Shown here: positions 24,422 through 36,853 of the stretch, piece after piece
How the letters are laid out: the number at the start of each line of letters is the position of its first letter
How positions within the stretch are numbered: the stretch's first letter is position 1
Assembly (NCBI GenBank): GCA_051294375.1
Contig: CM119270.1
Location: forward strand, 15,747,845 to 15,811,844
DNA: 64,000 bases
Source: Paraspadella gotoi
Taxonomy: Eukaryota; Chaetognatha
Direction: 5' to 3'
Notes under the pieces: generated by a model
Seen by the model: the letters and a program-made list of their open reading frames with translations, nothing else
Told to the model about the DNA's origin: nothing
Databases searched by the model: none
Position numbers and translations under genes: made by a program

Positions 24422-25839
24422 AGAGGAAAAGAATGGCAAGAAGGAAAGAGAAGAGTGAAGAGAAAAAACGAAAAAAAAAGGAAAAAAGAGAACAAGAATA
24501 AAAAAATGAATTAGAAAGCATGGAAAAAAAAGAAAGAAAAAAAGAAAAAAAGGAAAAAAATAGAAGAATAAGGATACTGAGTAGTAGGAAGAGGAGGTAG
24601 GAAAGAGGAGGAGGGAAGAGGAAGGGAGGAAGAGGAAAGGAAAAAAATGAAAAGATAACGGCAGAGGAGGAGGAGAAAAGTTGGTTAATCCCCGTCAAGG
24701 TGGAACGGGAGAGAGCTAGATTTGAGGAAAGAGAGAGCGTTTGTGGCGATGGTGGTGGGAGGTGGCGATGGGTGAACGAGGAGGAAAGAGGAGGAAGAGG
24801 AGGAGAATAGAGAAAATGAGGGAAGAAGGAAACAAGCAGAGAGGAGAGAGAGTTAGCGCAGCGGCGGAGAGAGAGAGAGAACTAGCGAGCCGAGAAGAGC
24901 AAGAGAGAGAGAGAAGGGAGAGAGAGAAAGTGAGCGAGGGAGAGAGAGAGCAAGATCCAGCGAGAACAGAGAAGAGAGAGAGGAGAGAAACATAGCGAGC
25001 GAGTAGCGAGAGAAGAAAATCAGAGAAAGAGAGAGAGAGAGAGAGCATTTTTTATGAGGCGGAGAGATGAGAGAGGGAGACAAGAGAAAGTAAATGCGGA
25101 GGGAGGGGAGAGAGACGAGAGAGAGGAGAGAGGAGCAGAGAGAGAGGAGAGAGAGAGAAAGGGAAAACGAGACAGAGAAGAGAGTGGAAGAGAGAGAGAA
25201 ACAGGAGGAGAGAGAGAGAGAGAGAGAAGAGGAAAATAGAGAGAGAGAGAGAGAGGAGCGCAGCAGAGAGAAGAGAGAGAGAGAGACCGAGAGCCCAGAG
25301 GAGAAGTAGAGGAGAGAGAGAGAGAGAGGAGAGAGAGGAGAGAAAGAGAGAGAGGAGAGAGAGAGAGAGAGAGAGAGAGATAAGAGAAAGAAAGAGAGAG
25401 AGTGAGAGAGAGAGAAATCGAGAGAGAGAGAGAAGCGAGAGAGAAAGAAAGAGAGAGCTTCGATGAGCAGGCCGCAGTGACTCGGAGGACGATCGTTTCG
25501 ATGCGGCAAATGGAAGCGAACTCAGCACAAGAAAGACATACATTCATATAATTAATTAATAATACTTATTCTGTTAAATCAATATATATATTCAGTTTGA
25601 TGAAGAATTTCCAAGGGGAAAGACAGGAGGAGCGGTCTCATCTACGTAGACAAGGCCTCGCGTCTGCTATGGAAACAACGACGCCAAAGGAACACAGAGA
25701 AGACGAATGCGAGAAGAGGATGAAAAGAGTTGAGAAAGAAGAGGATGAGGAAGAGGAAGAGGAGGAAACGAAAGAGGTTGATTGGTAGAGAGGATGAAGA
25801 CGAGAAAAGAGTTGAAGGGAAATGAGTGAATTTGAGAGA

Positions 25840-26760
25840 GAAGGATGAAATAATAGAGAAAAAGGAAAAGGAAAAGGCTTGTGGAAGAGGAAAAGGGAAA
25901 AGAAAAGGCTAAGGATTAAGGAGGAAAAGGAAAAGTGATCAGGCAAAGGTTTGAGGAGAAAAAGGAAAATAGGAAAGGGAAGTGGAAAAGGCAAATGTTG
26001 AAAAAGAGGAAAAATTGAAAGGGAGAGGGAAATGGAAAAGGCAAATGGTTGAGGAAGAGAAAAAATGGAAAAGATGAAATGAAAAGGCAAAGGGTTGAGG
26101 AAGAGAAAAATGTAAAATGAAAAGGCAAAGGGTTGAAAAGAGAGGAAAATGGAAAGGGGAGAGGGAAATGGAAAAGGCAAATGATTAGAGGAGAAATGGA
26201 AAAATATAAAATGAAAAGGCAAAGAGTTGAGGAGAGAGGAAAATTGAAAGGGGAAGAGGGAAATGGAAAAGGCAATGATTGAGGAGAGGAAAATGGATAA
26301 AGATAAAATAGAAAAAGCAGAAAGGTTGAGGTAAGAGGAAAATGGTAAGGGGAGAGGGAAATGGAAAGGCAAATGGTTGAAGGAAGAGGAAATAGAAAAG
26401 ATAAAATGAAAAGGCAAAGGGTTGAGAAAGAGGAAAATGGAATAGGGAGACGGGAAATGGAAAAGGCAAATGGTAGAGGAAAAGGAAATAGAAAAGATAA
26501 ATGAAAAGGCAAAGTGTTGAGAAAGAGGAAAATGGAAAGGGGGAAGAGGGAATGAAAAGGCAAATGGTTTGAGGAGGAGGAAAATGGAAAGGGAAAATTG
26601 GAAAGGCAAAGGTTGAGGAAGAGGAAAATGGAAAGGGGAAATTGGAAAGGGAAAGACCTTAGACGGCAGGAAAATGAAAAAAAGGAAAATTGTAGTGTTG
26701 AGAAAGAGGAGAAAAAGAATTTAAGAAACGGGAGAAGGTGGAAAGGGAAGGTTAAGAAGA
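25840..26760 (+). repeat. Purine minisatellite, unit about 45-60 bp (copy A)
   Basis: The core AAAAGGCAAA[GT]GGTTGAGG followed by AAGAGGAAAATGGAAAGG recurs some 12-15 times with substitutions and small indels. The + strand is nearly free of C. Open frames through it, such as Phe/Leu/Ser-rich frames on the - strand, come from the repeat. Confidence 0.85.
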
Positions 26761-28194
26761 GTAGAATTGAAAACGTGGCGACGAGGAGCCGAGAGAGTAT
26801 TTTAGACGAGGGGGGAGGGGAAAAAAAGGGGAGGAGAGAGAGGAGATGTAGGAGAGAAGGATGAAGCGCGGGGAATCATAAAGAAGGAAACAGAGGAGGC
26901 GAACAGAGGGGAAATCGTTGAGTGGAGGTAGGACGAAAGGGTTGAGCGCTGAAACAAGTTTGTTGTAGAAGAGGACGAAATAAAGATAGAAAGAGTTTGA
27001 AATAATTAATGGGAACGAAATTAAAAAGACTACAAATACGAATCTGCGAAAACTGCGGAAGCTTTGCAAGGGAAGAGAAAGAAGAATTTGAAGAGGATAG
27101 ACTAGCTTGAAAGAAACGAAAGAATTTAAGATTGAAAGTTGAGAGAACAAAACGGATAAGGAAAGGATGAAGAAGTTGCGAGGCGAAAGGTGGGTAAGTT
27201 GGGAGAGTAGCAGGACGCAGATTGTAGAGAGAGAGATCCTAGGAACGATGGAGTGTGGAAAGTCGGGTAGAATAGGAGGGGGGGTAAATGCCGAGGGGGA
27301 AAAGGAGGAATGAGAAGTTTCCATGCCGACGGGTTGTAAGGAAAAGTCAACGATGGCTCGAAAAAGTGATTGGAAAATGGGAGGAGGGGATGGGTCATTG
27401 GGGCAGGTGATGGGTTGCGAGGAAAAGACTTATCTTTTAAATTGACTCGGATATATAACGACATTATAACGTTTTTTATTCGATGTAATAATTAGGTAAA
27501 CTAAAATTTTGGCATCAGGAAACTGATACAACGAGAGAAAGTGCGCAGAAAATTAGGTTTGTATGAAGAATTTCACTGTGCAAGCGGTTTAAAAAAAAAA
27601 TCGGACGACGAAAATACGGTTAGGAAAAAACCTGTAATACATTCAATGACGTCAAAGATATTTTTAATAAACAGACAGGAAATGCGTATTTATCAATAAA
27701 TGGTAAGAAGAGGAATAACAACCGCAAGAATAAGTTTAAATATGATGGAGGATTATTATATTTCCCAACAAATTAGATAAGGAGGGAAGTGAGCAAAGGA
27801 TCAGAACGTCAGAAAAAAATGGTTTAAATATTCGTAATGTTTGTCATAATGTGAAATATCATGAAAAATATTTTAAATACATCATCGATAAAAAGCCTAT
27901 TGCACAATGTCGCATTCCAATTTCGAAGCTTTCTATCTAGAAATTAAAGCTCAAATATTTTTGTACACTTTAAACCTAATTTTGATTAATTCACGTCAAT
28001 TGACTCGCAAAAAAAATTGATGAGATCGAACTCATTTCGATGTAATGATTTTTTAAATATAAGTCCCCGAACCGCTAATTCGATTATTCATTCTTTCTCT
28101 CTCTCTAGTGCTCTCTCTTTCCTCTTTCCCCCTTTTCTTATCTGACTCACCACTCACACCTCGCTTCCACCCTCTCATCATCAACTCCTAAGCA

Positions 28195-28198
28195 CCAA

Positions 28199-28230
<32 letters not shown>

Positions 28231-28965
28231 CTCATCTCTCTCTCCTCTCTCTCCTCTCTCTCTCGTCATTTTCAACTTTCCAGCAGCCGCCGCTGCTCTC
28301 TGGGCTTCGTCCGACCGGTCGTTCATTCGAAAGGGGAAAGGGATGTAACAACGAAAACCGTTGAAGCGATGGTTTACTCGCGGACGGAAAACGTCGAACC
28401 GCGCGAGGAGAAAGTCATAGAAGCGAGAGAAAGGAGAAAGAGGGGAAAGAGAGGTAGAGATAGAGAAAGAAGAGACCGGTGGAACACAGGAAAAGAAAAC
28501 AGAAAAGACGAAAAAAGGGACAGTAAAGGGAGTTAGAAAGACAGTGATATAGTGAAAGCGACGGATGAGAAGAAAATACAGGGGGAAAAATAATTTTAAG
28601 AATTAGAAGAAAAAACGCAAAAATGAGACAGTGAAAGGTATGAGATAAAGTTTTTTTCACAGAGACAAATATAAAAGATATAGAAGAGATTTGAATGCTA
28701 TGTGTGGAAAAATAGAAAAAATGAATAAAGAAAAAAGAGAAAAATAAAAGAAAGAAGAAAAGAAAAGATAAGAAAGAAAAAGTAAAGAAAGAAAGAAAGA
28801 GAAAGAAACGAAGAAAAAGAAAAGAAAGAAAGAAAAGAAAGAAAATGAAAAGAAAGAAAGGACGTGGAAAGGAAAGAAAAGAGAAAGGGAAGATGGAAAG
28901 AGAGAGAGATAGTGAGAGAGAGTAAGACAAGACCGACAGAGATAGAAGAGAGAGAGAGAGAGAGT

Positions 28966-29040
<75 letters not shown>
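28195..29040. repeat. CT tract, G+C-rich patch, then GA/GAAA microsatellites (copy A)
   Basis: CT dinucleotides fill 28199-28263. A CpG-bearing patch follows (28275-28430), containing a short frame from an ATG at about 28370 that encodes about 55 residues, soon becoming Arg/Lys/Glu repeat. Then come GAAA-type (28735-28860) and GA-type (28900-29040) microsatellites. The patch might be a promoter or first exon, but nothing in it was recognised. Confidence 0.6.
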
Positions 29041-30117
29041 GGAGTATGAGGAGGTTGAGAGAGAGAGGATGTGCACGGAGAGACAGAAGAGTAGACAAGC
29101 GAGAGGGAGAGGAGGAACCGGCGGGCCCGCGCTTCTCTCTCTCTCAGTGTCCGGTAATTTTTCGCGCCGTCGTGGTTTCTTGCAGCATAAATTCATGACT
29201 GGCGTCACTGCGGCCTAACGCGGCGGAAACGTCTGCTGCTTATTTTCAGAAGAAGGCGTATGAACTTCTACTAGTTTGTCAATGGTTATAGAGAATTACG
29301 TATAACTGCACAAACGGATCCGCTTCTATAAGATCATGCGTTCTGTTCCCATTTTCTCGTTAATATACGTTTATCAATTTTTATAAGTATAATATAAAAT
29401 ATGATAAGCATTACGTTCGTTGAGAACGAATTAAATTCGAAAGTTGTGCCTCCAACTGAATCGAACGTGTCCGCAAACTTAACCGGATGACCCGTTCAAT
29501 GTTGCAAGCATAGGATGATAAATTAAGTATTTCTTGTAACTTACAACGCATCCATACAAACTTAATTTACAGAACTCTTTTAAAAATTTTTTTTTCTTTT
29601 TAAGGCCAATTTTATAACAATATTTAATTCCTTTTTTTTTTTAATAAATAAACGCAATAAGGTGATGAAATTAGTTACAAACAACATATTGAAAAGATAG
29701 ATTTTAAGTTTCCGATCAAATTAAAACAAATTCTATTTTTGTAAAACCTTATTGATACAAAATAAATTTTTATTTAAGTGATTTATTTGTTTTAACTTTC
29801 ATTTTATTCGGGTAAAAAAAAGGAACTTGTATGTAAATCAATATATACAATATTAAACCTTTATTTTATGCTAAATGCCCAGCCTCCACAAACAAACAGG
29901 TTTTTTAATATAATAACAAGTTTTGAAAATGTTAATTTATTTTCCTTTTCAACTTAAGTTAAAGATTTCACAGCTTTAAAGATTAAATATCCTATACCAA
30001 GTAGTTAATAATTAACATTTATATTCATCAGTAGCTTTTAATTCAAACGGTAAACAGACCTATTAATGTTTTCTTAAGACCTAAAACTTTAAGGTAAAAA
30101 AAAAATATTTCAAAAAT

Positions 30118-30290
30118 AATGGTTATACAAACAACAATTATAATAATAATAATTATTAATAATAATAATTATTATTATTATAATAAATATATAAATAAAT
30201 AAATAATATAATATTAATAATAAATATAATATAAATTTAATAATAATAATAATAATAAATATAATTAATAATAATAAATAATAACACAAA
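30118..30290. repeat. TAA/ATT microsatellite (copy A)
   Basis: Interrupted (TAA)n/(ATT)n run, matched in copy B at about 37875-38022. Confidence 0.9.
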
Positions 30291-33200
30291 ATTTGGACTT
30301 TTCAGAAACAATCCACTTTGTTTCCCTACCCCTGCTCTCTCTCTCCTCGCCCTGTTTCCTTTCGCTTCGACGCGGTGCAAACTATAATCTTATTAACAAT
30401 TCCTTTGGATCTCCACCCAGAAGTATCACAGAAGCTCATTGGTCACACCGCCGTTTGGTCAACACGCTATTCCGCTTTCAGCCTCTCGAGTGAACGCCTA
30501 ATACTGAATTCCTTCATTCCTATTCGCTGCACGTCTCTAACAGAGGAAGACTCTCTCATAATGCTCGTCTCTCGTTGGCTAAAAGTTGTCTCCGCACGCT
30601 TTTTTCACTCGGTCTTTGGGCTCCAGCTGGTTCGTCACTGAGCCGAATTCTCATCCTGACATAAATTGCGACACGCTGACGTATTTTCGATAAGCTTCTC
30701 TGGTTGTCGATTCAAAGAAGAAAAGAAATCCTATTGGTGGAATGAAATAGTTTCAAAAGTACCGTGTTGTTTATCTTAAAGCATAGAGTGATGACTTAGC
30801 TAAAAATAATAGAAAAAATTGTAGTCCCAATCCTGAAGCGTATATGTTTTTGATAACTCTCAATTCTTTCAATTTTAGTTGGGTTCAAACATCGGTCATC
30901 ATAGGATTGGGTAATTGCTTACTTTTCAACGTTAATGCACGTTCCATTGAATCTTCGAATGCTTCACTTCTTTTAATTCTTATTTTTTAACTATTTTTAT
31001 TCTTGGCTGTTTTCTTGATTATACGGTATATGTTCAGAAGTATATAATCAGTGCTTGCTCGGGTGCCGCAATGTAACAAGAAATTGGATGATGGTTAGAT
31101 TGAAAAATTTACATCTTAAAAGGACCAACACTCCACACGCTTTTACCGTAAACGGATAAGCAGTTTGTTTATTAATTATGAAATTTTGCAAATTACTTGT
31201 TTCACTATTTTCTATTCTATATTTTATGAAGGATTTACTATTTAATCTATATTCTTTAAATAATATATGTATTGCTTTCCTTAATTTTTTTACTTATCAT
31301 TATATCTAATACTCATTTTGGGAGGAGAAGTCAGTGTTTGTCCTTCTGGAAAATAGCAGGGAGCATCCTATAACAACACAAGGTTAGATTTTACATTTCG
31401 TCCTCGTTTTCTATTAGATATCACACAAGCATTCGCTGTTAGAAAGTCATTAATGAAAATCACATAATATCTAATAGGCTGAAAAGAAAGGGTGGGAATG
31501 GATAAATTTTTTTGAAGGGGGGACCAAAGTGGATTTTTTTTACCATAGGGATAAGACTAACCAAGTAGAATCATATGTTTTGATAGGGATACATACTGGG
31601 GAAAGGTCTATAAGGGCAACCTTTATGTCATGAATATAATTTGTTTAAAATACTTCAATGAAAATTTTTTTTTCTTTATCCTATTTTAAATTATTTTAAT
31701 TTTTTGAAATATTTTTTCTCTTTGATGTTTATACAATGGGAAGGTCATAGTTGGGATCCTATATCCTTTTATGGATTTTCGGCTGCTTTATATTTACAGC
31801 TAAATTGTTGAAAGCATTCGATTTATAAAATTTAGAATCAATATAATTTGGAAAGAAAACGAAAAAAATATACATTAAATTTTTTTTTATGCTATGGAAT
31901 CAAGCTTAACAGAGTTACTTTTTTACACCAGTACAGAACCTTTCCACTCCATGAAAAAATGAACTTTAAAGGGAACAGAAAGGGTTTTTAACTTTGGAAG
32001 ATCGGAAACCCTAGAAATTCATTAGAAAATCGACCGTTGGCGTCCTAATTCGATCACTTTGTAGAAATAACCAAATAAAAAAAAGATTCATAAAAATCAA
32101 TAATTATAATCATTATTTTCATAGCTAAGAACTTATAATGAAGAAAATTTCGGGCATTGTATAAAATAAAACAGTAAAATAAACGAATTTCGTGTAAAGT
32201 TACAGATTTGAAAGCCCTTAATGTGTAACTGTCAGTTAAGAAGACATTCAAAGTCATCATTCCCATAGTTTAATAAACTTTTTAACGACAGACTTCTTAA
32301 CTATGCAGATTTTTCTCTATTCCATAAGAGGGACGTTAAGAATAACACAAAAATGAGAAGAAAGTTTAACCTGCGTAAATGCGAGAAATGAAAAAAAACA
32401 TCTTTTGACTAACTATTCATTATGGAAAAAATCTTATTTTTTCATTCGTATAACAGAATACGTAGTAATTATAATAAACATTTTTTTAAACCTAATGAAA
32501 AAGAAAGGGGCAATAAATAACCGAGTCAAGAAGACAACCTCATATTCCAAACTGGCAAAGCTTCCATAAATATTGTAAAAAAAGTTGTTTATAAGGAAAG
32601 CAAAAGTAGGAGAGTCATTTTCCACTGCAACCAAACAGAAATCTTTAAATCAAAAAGAAAAAAAATACAAAAGGAGAAAGAACGAAGTCCATAGTTTGGT
32701 GATGTTCTTCAAACGAGCAGTAAACTTGATTGGTCCTCACTTCATGGTTTTCTTCCAAATTTTCGACGTTTTTTTAGTGTCGCCTTATGTCGGTAGAAGT
32801 GAAACAAAAGTGAATCGATAAGTTGCGCGTAAGCTCGGAAACAAAGTCGATGAAATTAAAATCATCGAATAAAAAAAATATTCAGAACATTGATTTTTAA
32901 ACAAAGACAATTTCCAGAAAATCTTGCAACGCATAACACATAAACATATTCAATGGCGGTCAATTATGAAAAGAGTCTGGTGCTTCAATTAGTCATATCA
33001 CAAGGGGAATATTATCATGTCTAAATAGTTAAGTATTATAATTTTCAAGACTAGGAGAAACTAGAAGAAAGAAGAATTTAGTTGACAAAAAAGTAAGTGA
33101 GCAGAATGTGGAGAAATTAAAAGCGTTTTTTTGAATTCAGGCGAAGAAAACATTAAACATCAAATGGTCGATTTGAGGAGAATAGAACAGGCAAAAAAAA

Positions 33201-33317
33201 AGAATTTTAACGAAATTAATTATAAACGCCCTTAGTCGTTTTAGGGGCAAAATAATAATTAAAAAAAAACTATAGACGGGTGAAAAAAATTTGTAAATCG
33301 ATTAAAAAAATCCTTTA

Positions 33318-33342
33318 NNNNNNNNNNNNNNNNNNNNNNNNN
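33318..33342. other. Assembly gap of exactly 25 N
   Basis: Sits precisely between the two copies of the 7.9 kb duplication. A fixed small length of this kind is usually a placeholder, not a measured gap. Confidence 0.99.
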
Positions 33343-36068
33343 GAGAGAGGCTTCGATGAACAGGCCGCAGTGACTCGGAGGACGATCGTTCGATGCGGCA
33401 AATGGAAGCGAACTCAGCACAAGAAAGACATACATTCATATAATTAATTAATAATACTTATTCTGTTAATCAATATATATATTCAGTTTGATGAAGAATT
33501 TCCAAGGGGAAAGACAGGAGGAGCGGTCTCATCTACGTAGAAGCGCTCGCGTTGCTATGGAAACAACGACGCCAAAGGAACACAGAGAAGACGGATGCGA
33601 GGAAGAGGATGAAAAGGGTTGAGAAGAAGAGGATGAGGAAGAGGAAGAGGAGGAAAACGAAAGAGTTGATTGGTAGAGAGAGAATGAAGACGAGAAAAGA
33701 GTTGAAGGGAAGATGAGTGAATTGAGAGAGAAGGATGAAATAATAGAGAAAAAGGAAAAGGGAAAAGGCTGTGGAAGAGGAAAAGGGAAAAGAAAAAGGC
33801 TAAGGATTAAGGAGGAGGGAAAAGGAAAAAAGTGATAGGCAAAGGTTTGAGGAGGAAAAGGAAAATAGGAAAGGGAAATGGAAAAGGCAAATGGTTGAAG
33901 AAGAGGAAAATGGAAAGGGGAGAGGGAAATGGAAAAGGCAAATGGTTGAGGAAGAGGAAAATGGAAAAGATGAAATGAAAAGGCAAAGGGTTGAGGAAGA
34001 GGAAAATGAAAAATGTAAAATGAAAAGGCAAAGGGTTGAAGAAGAGGAAAATGGAAAGGGGAGAGGGAAATGGAAAAGGCAAATGATTGATGAGGAGGAA
34101 AATGGAAAATATAAAATGAAAAGGCAAAGAGTTGAGGAAGAGGAAAATTGAAAGGGGAGAGGGAAATGGAAAAGGCAAATGATTGAGGAAGAGGAAAATG
34201 GAAAAGATAAAATGAAAAAGCAAAAGGTTGAGGAAGAGGAAAATGGAAAGGGGAGAGGGAAAATGGAAAGGCAAATGGGTTGAGGAGGAAGAGGAAAATA
34301 GAAAAGATAAAAATGAAAAGGCAAAGGGTTGAGAAAGAGGAAAAAGGGTGGAATCAGGGGAGAGGGAAAGGAAAAGGCAATGGTAGAGGAAGAAGAGGAA
34401 ATAGAAATAGATTAAATGAACAAGGCAAAGTGTTGAGAAAGAGGAAAATGGAAAGGGGAGAGGGAAATGGAAAAGGCAAATGGTTGAGGAGGAGGAAAAT
34501 GGAAAGGGAAAATTGGAAAGGCAAAGGGTTGAGGAAGAGGAAAATGGAAAGGGGAAATTGGAAAGGGAAAGACTTAGACGGCAGGAAAATGAAAAAAAGG
34601 AAAATTGGTAGTGTTGAGAAAGAGGAGAAAAAGAATTTAAGACGGTGAGAAGGTGGAAAAGGGAAGGTTAAGAGAAGTAGAATGAAAACGTGGCGACGAG
34701 GAGCGAGAGAGATTTTAGACGAGGGGGAGGGGGAAAGGGGAGGAGAGAGAGGGATGAGGAGAGAAGGATGAAAGCGCGGGGAATCATAAAGAAGGAAACA
34801 GAGGAGGCGACAGAGGGGAAATCGTTGAGGGAGGTAGGACGAAAGGGTTGAGCGCTGAACAAGTTTGTTGTAGAAGAGGACGAAATAAAAAGAGTTTGAA
34901 ATAATTAATGGGAACGAAATTAAAAGAACTACAAATACGAATCTGCGAAAACGCGGAAGGTTTGAAGGGAAGAGAAAGAAGAAATTTGAAGAGGATAGAC
35001 TAGCTTGAAAGAAACGAAAGAATTTAAAGATTGAAAGTTGAGAGAACAAAACGGATAAGGAAAGGATGAAGAAGTTGCGAGGCGAAAGGTGGTAATTGGG
35101 AGAGTAGCAGGACGCAGATTGGTAGAGAGAGAGATCCTAGGAACGATGGAGTGTGGAAAGTCGGGTAGAATAAGGAGGGGGGGTATAATGCCGAGGGGGA
35201 AAAGGAGGAATGGAAGTTCCATGCCGACGGGTTGAAGGAAGCAAATGTCAACGATGGGCTCGAAAAAGTGATTGGAAAATGCGGAGGAGGGGATGGGTCA
35301 TTGGGCAGGCTATGGGTGGGTTGCGAGGAAAAGACTTATCTTTTAAATTGACTCGGATATATAACGACATTATAACGTTTTTATTCGATGTAATAATTAG
35401 GTAAACTAAAATTTTTGGCATCAGGAACTGATACAACGAGAGAAGTCGCAGAAAATTAGGTTGTAGAAGATTTCACTGTGCAAGCGGTTAAAAAAAAAAT
35501 CGGACGACGAAATACGGTTAGAAAAAAAACCTGTAATACATTCAATGACGTCAAGATATTTTTAATAAAAACAGAAATGGTATTTATCAATAAATGTAAG
35601 AAGAGAATAAAACACCCAAGAATAAGTCTTAAATATGATGAGATTATTATATTTCCAACAAATTAATAAGGAGGGAAGTGACAAAGATCAGAACGTCAGA
35701 AAAAAATGTTTAAAATATTTGTATGTTTGTCATAATTGAAATATCATGAAAAATATTTTAAAATACATCATCGAAAAAGCCTATTGCACAATGTCGCATT
35801 CAATTCGAAGCTTTCTATCTAGAAATTAAAGCTCAAATATTTTGTACACTTTACCTAATTTTGATTAATTCACGCATATGACTCGCAAAAAAAATTGATT
35901 GAGATCGAACTCATTTCGATGTAATATTTAAATAAAGTCCCCGAACCGCTAATTCGCTTATTTCATTCTTTCTCTCTCTCTATCTCTCTCTCTTTCCTCT
36001 TTCCCCCTTTTCTTCGACTCACCACCACCACCCCTTCCACCCTCCATCATCACTCCTAAGCACCAACC

Positions 36069-36130
<62 letters not shown>

Positions 36131-36596
36131 ATTTCAACTTTCCAGCAGCCGCCGCTGCTCTGCTTCGTCCGACCGGTCGTTCATTCGAAAGGGGAAAGGG
36201 ATGTAACAACGAAAACCGTTGAGCGATGGTTACTCGCGGACGGAAACGCGAACCGCGCGAGAGAAAGTCATAGAAGCGAGAGAAGGAGAAAGAGGGAAAG
36301 AGAGAGTGAGAGATAGAGAAAGAAAGAGACGGTGGAACACAGGAAAAGAAACAGAAAAAGACGAAAAAAAGGACAGTAAAAGGGAGTTAGAAAGACAGTG
36401 GATATAGGTGAAAGCGACGGATGAGAAGAAAATAAAGGGGGAAAAAATTTTAGAATTAGAAAGAAAGAACGCAAAATGAGACAGTGAAAGGTATGAGATA
36501 AAGTTTTTTCACAGAGACAAAATAAAGATATAGAAGAGATTGCTCTATGTTTGGGAAAAATAGAAAAAAATGAAATAAGAAAAAAGAGAAAAATAA

Positions 36597-36676
<80 letters not shown>

Positions 36677-36800
36677 AAAAAAGAAAGAAAGAAAGAAAGA
36701 AAAATGAAAGAAAGAAAGGACGTGGAAAGGAAAGAAAAAGAGAAAGGGAGATGGAAAGAGAGAGAGATAGTGAGAGAGAGTAAGACAGACCGACAGAGAT

Positions 36801-36853
<53 letters not shown>

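Larger units (their letters stand above)
22930..25450. repeat. Purine-rich tract, first part
   Basis: From about 23.0 kb the + strand is dominated by A and G: GGGGA runs at 23040-23170, GA/AAAG mixtures, a (GAT)n run at 24394-24420, and dense GA dinucleotides at 24840-25450. Long Ser/Leu or Arg/Glu open frames here are repeat artefacts. A 10-N gap interrupts at 23638-23647 and one R1 fragment sits at about 24133-24193. Confidence 0.8.
25451..33317 (+). repeat. Large direct duplication, copy A (7.9 kb)
   Basis: This block is repeated almost base for base at 33343-40978. It contains, in order: a purine minisatellite (25840-26760), A+T-rich sequence, a CT tract with a G+C-rich patch (28090-28430), GA/GAAA microsatellites (28440-29040), A+T-rich sequence, a TAA/ATT microsatellite (30120-30290), an ATTGG-containing patch (30300-30740), and 2.5 kb of A+T-rich DNA. 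No gene could be supported. Its right edge coincides exactly with the 25-N gap. It looks like the better-sequenced copy, because small frames such as that from an ATG at about 28370 are open here and broken in copy B. Confidence 0.93.

Noticed and set aside
24716-25547. Long Ser/Leu-rich and Arg/Glu-rich open frames on both strands (also near 28.4-29.2, 36.3-37.0, 19.3-19.7 and 59.99-60.1 kb).
   Set aside because: They follow from GA/CT dinucleotide repeats, which lack stop codons in most frames; no conserved sequence is present.
25638-26609. 323-residue Phe/Ser/Pro-rich frame on the - strand.
   Set aside because: It reads the purine minisatellite backwards; all three frames are open and periodic.
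28370-28540. Short frame starting MVYSRTENVEPREEKV in the G+C-rich patch of copy A.
   Set aside because: Only about 20 residues are non-repetitive, no donor is convincing, and copy B does not keep the frame; kept as a remark only.
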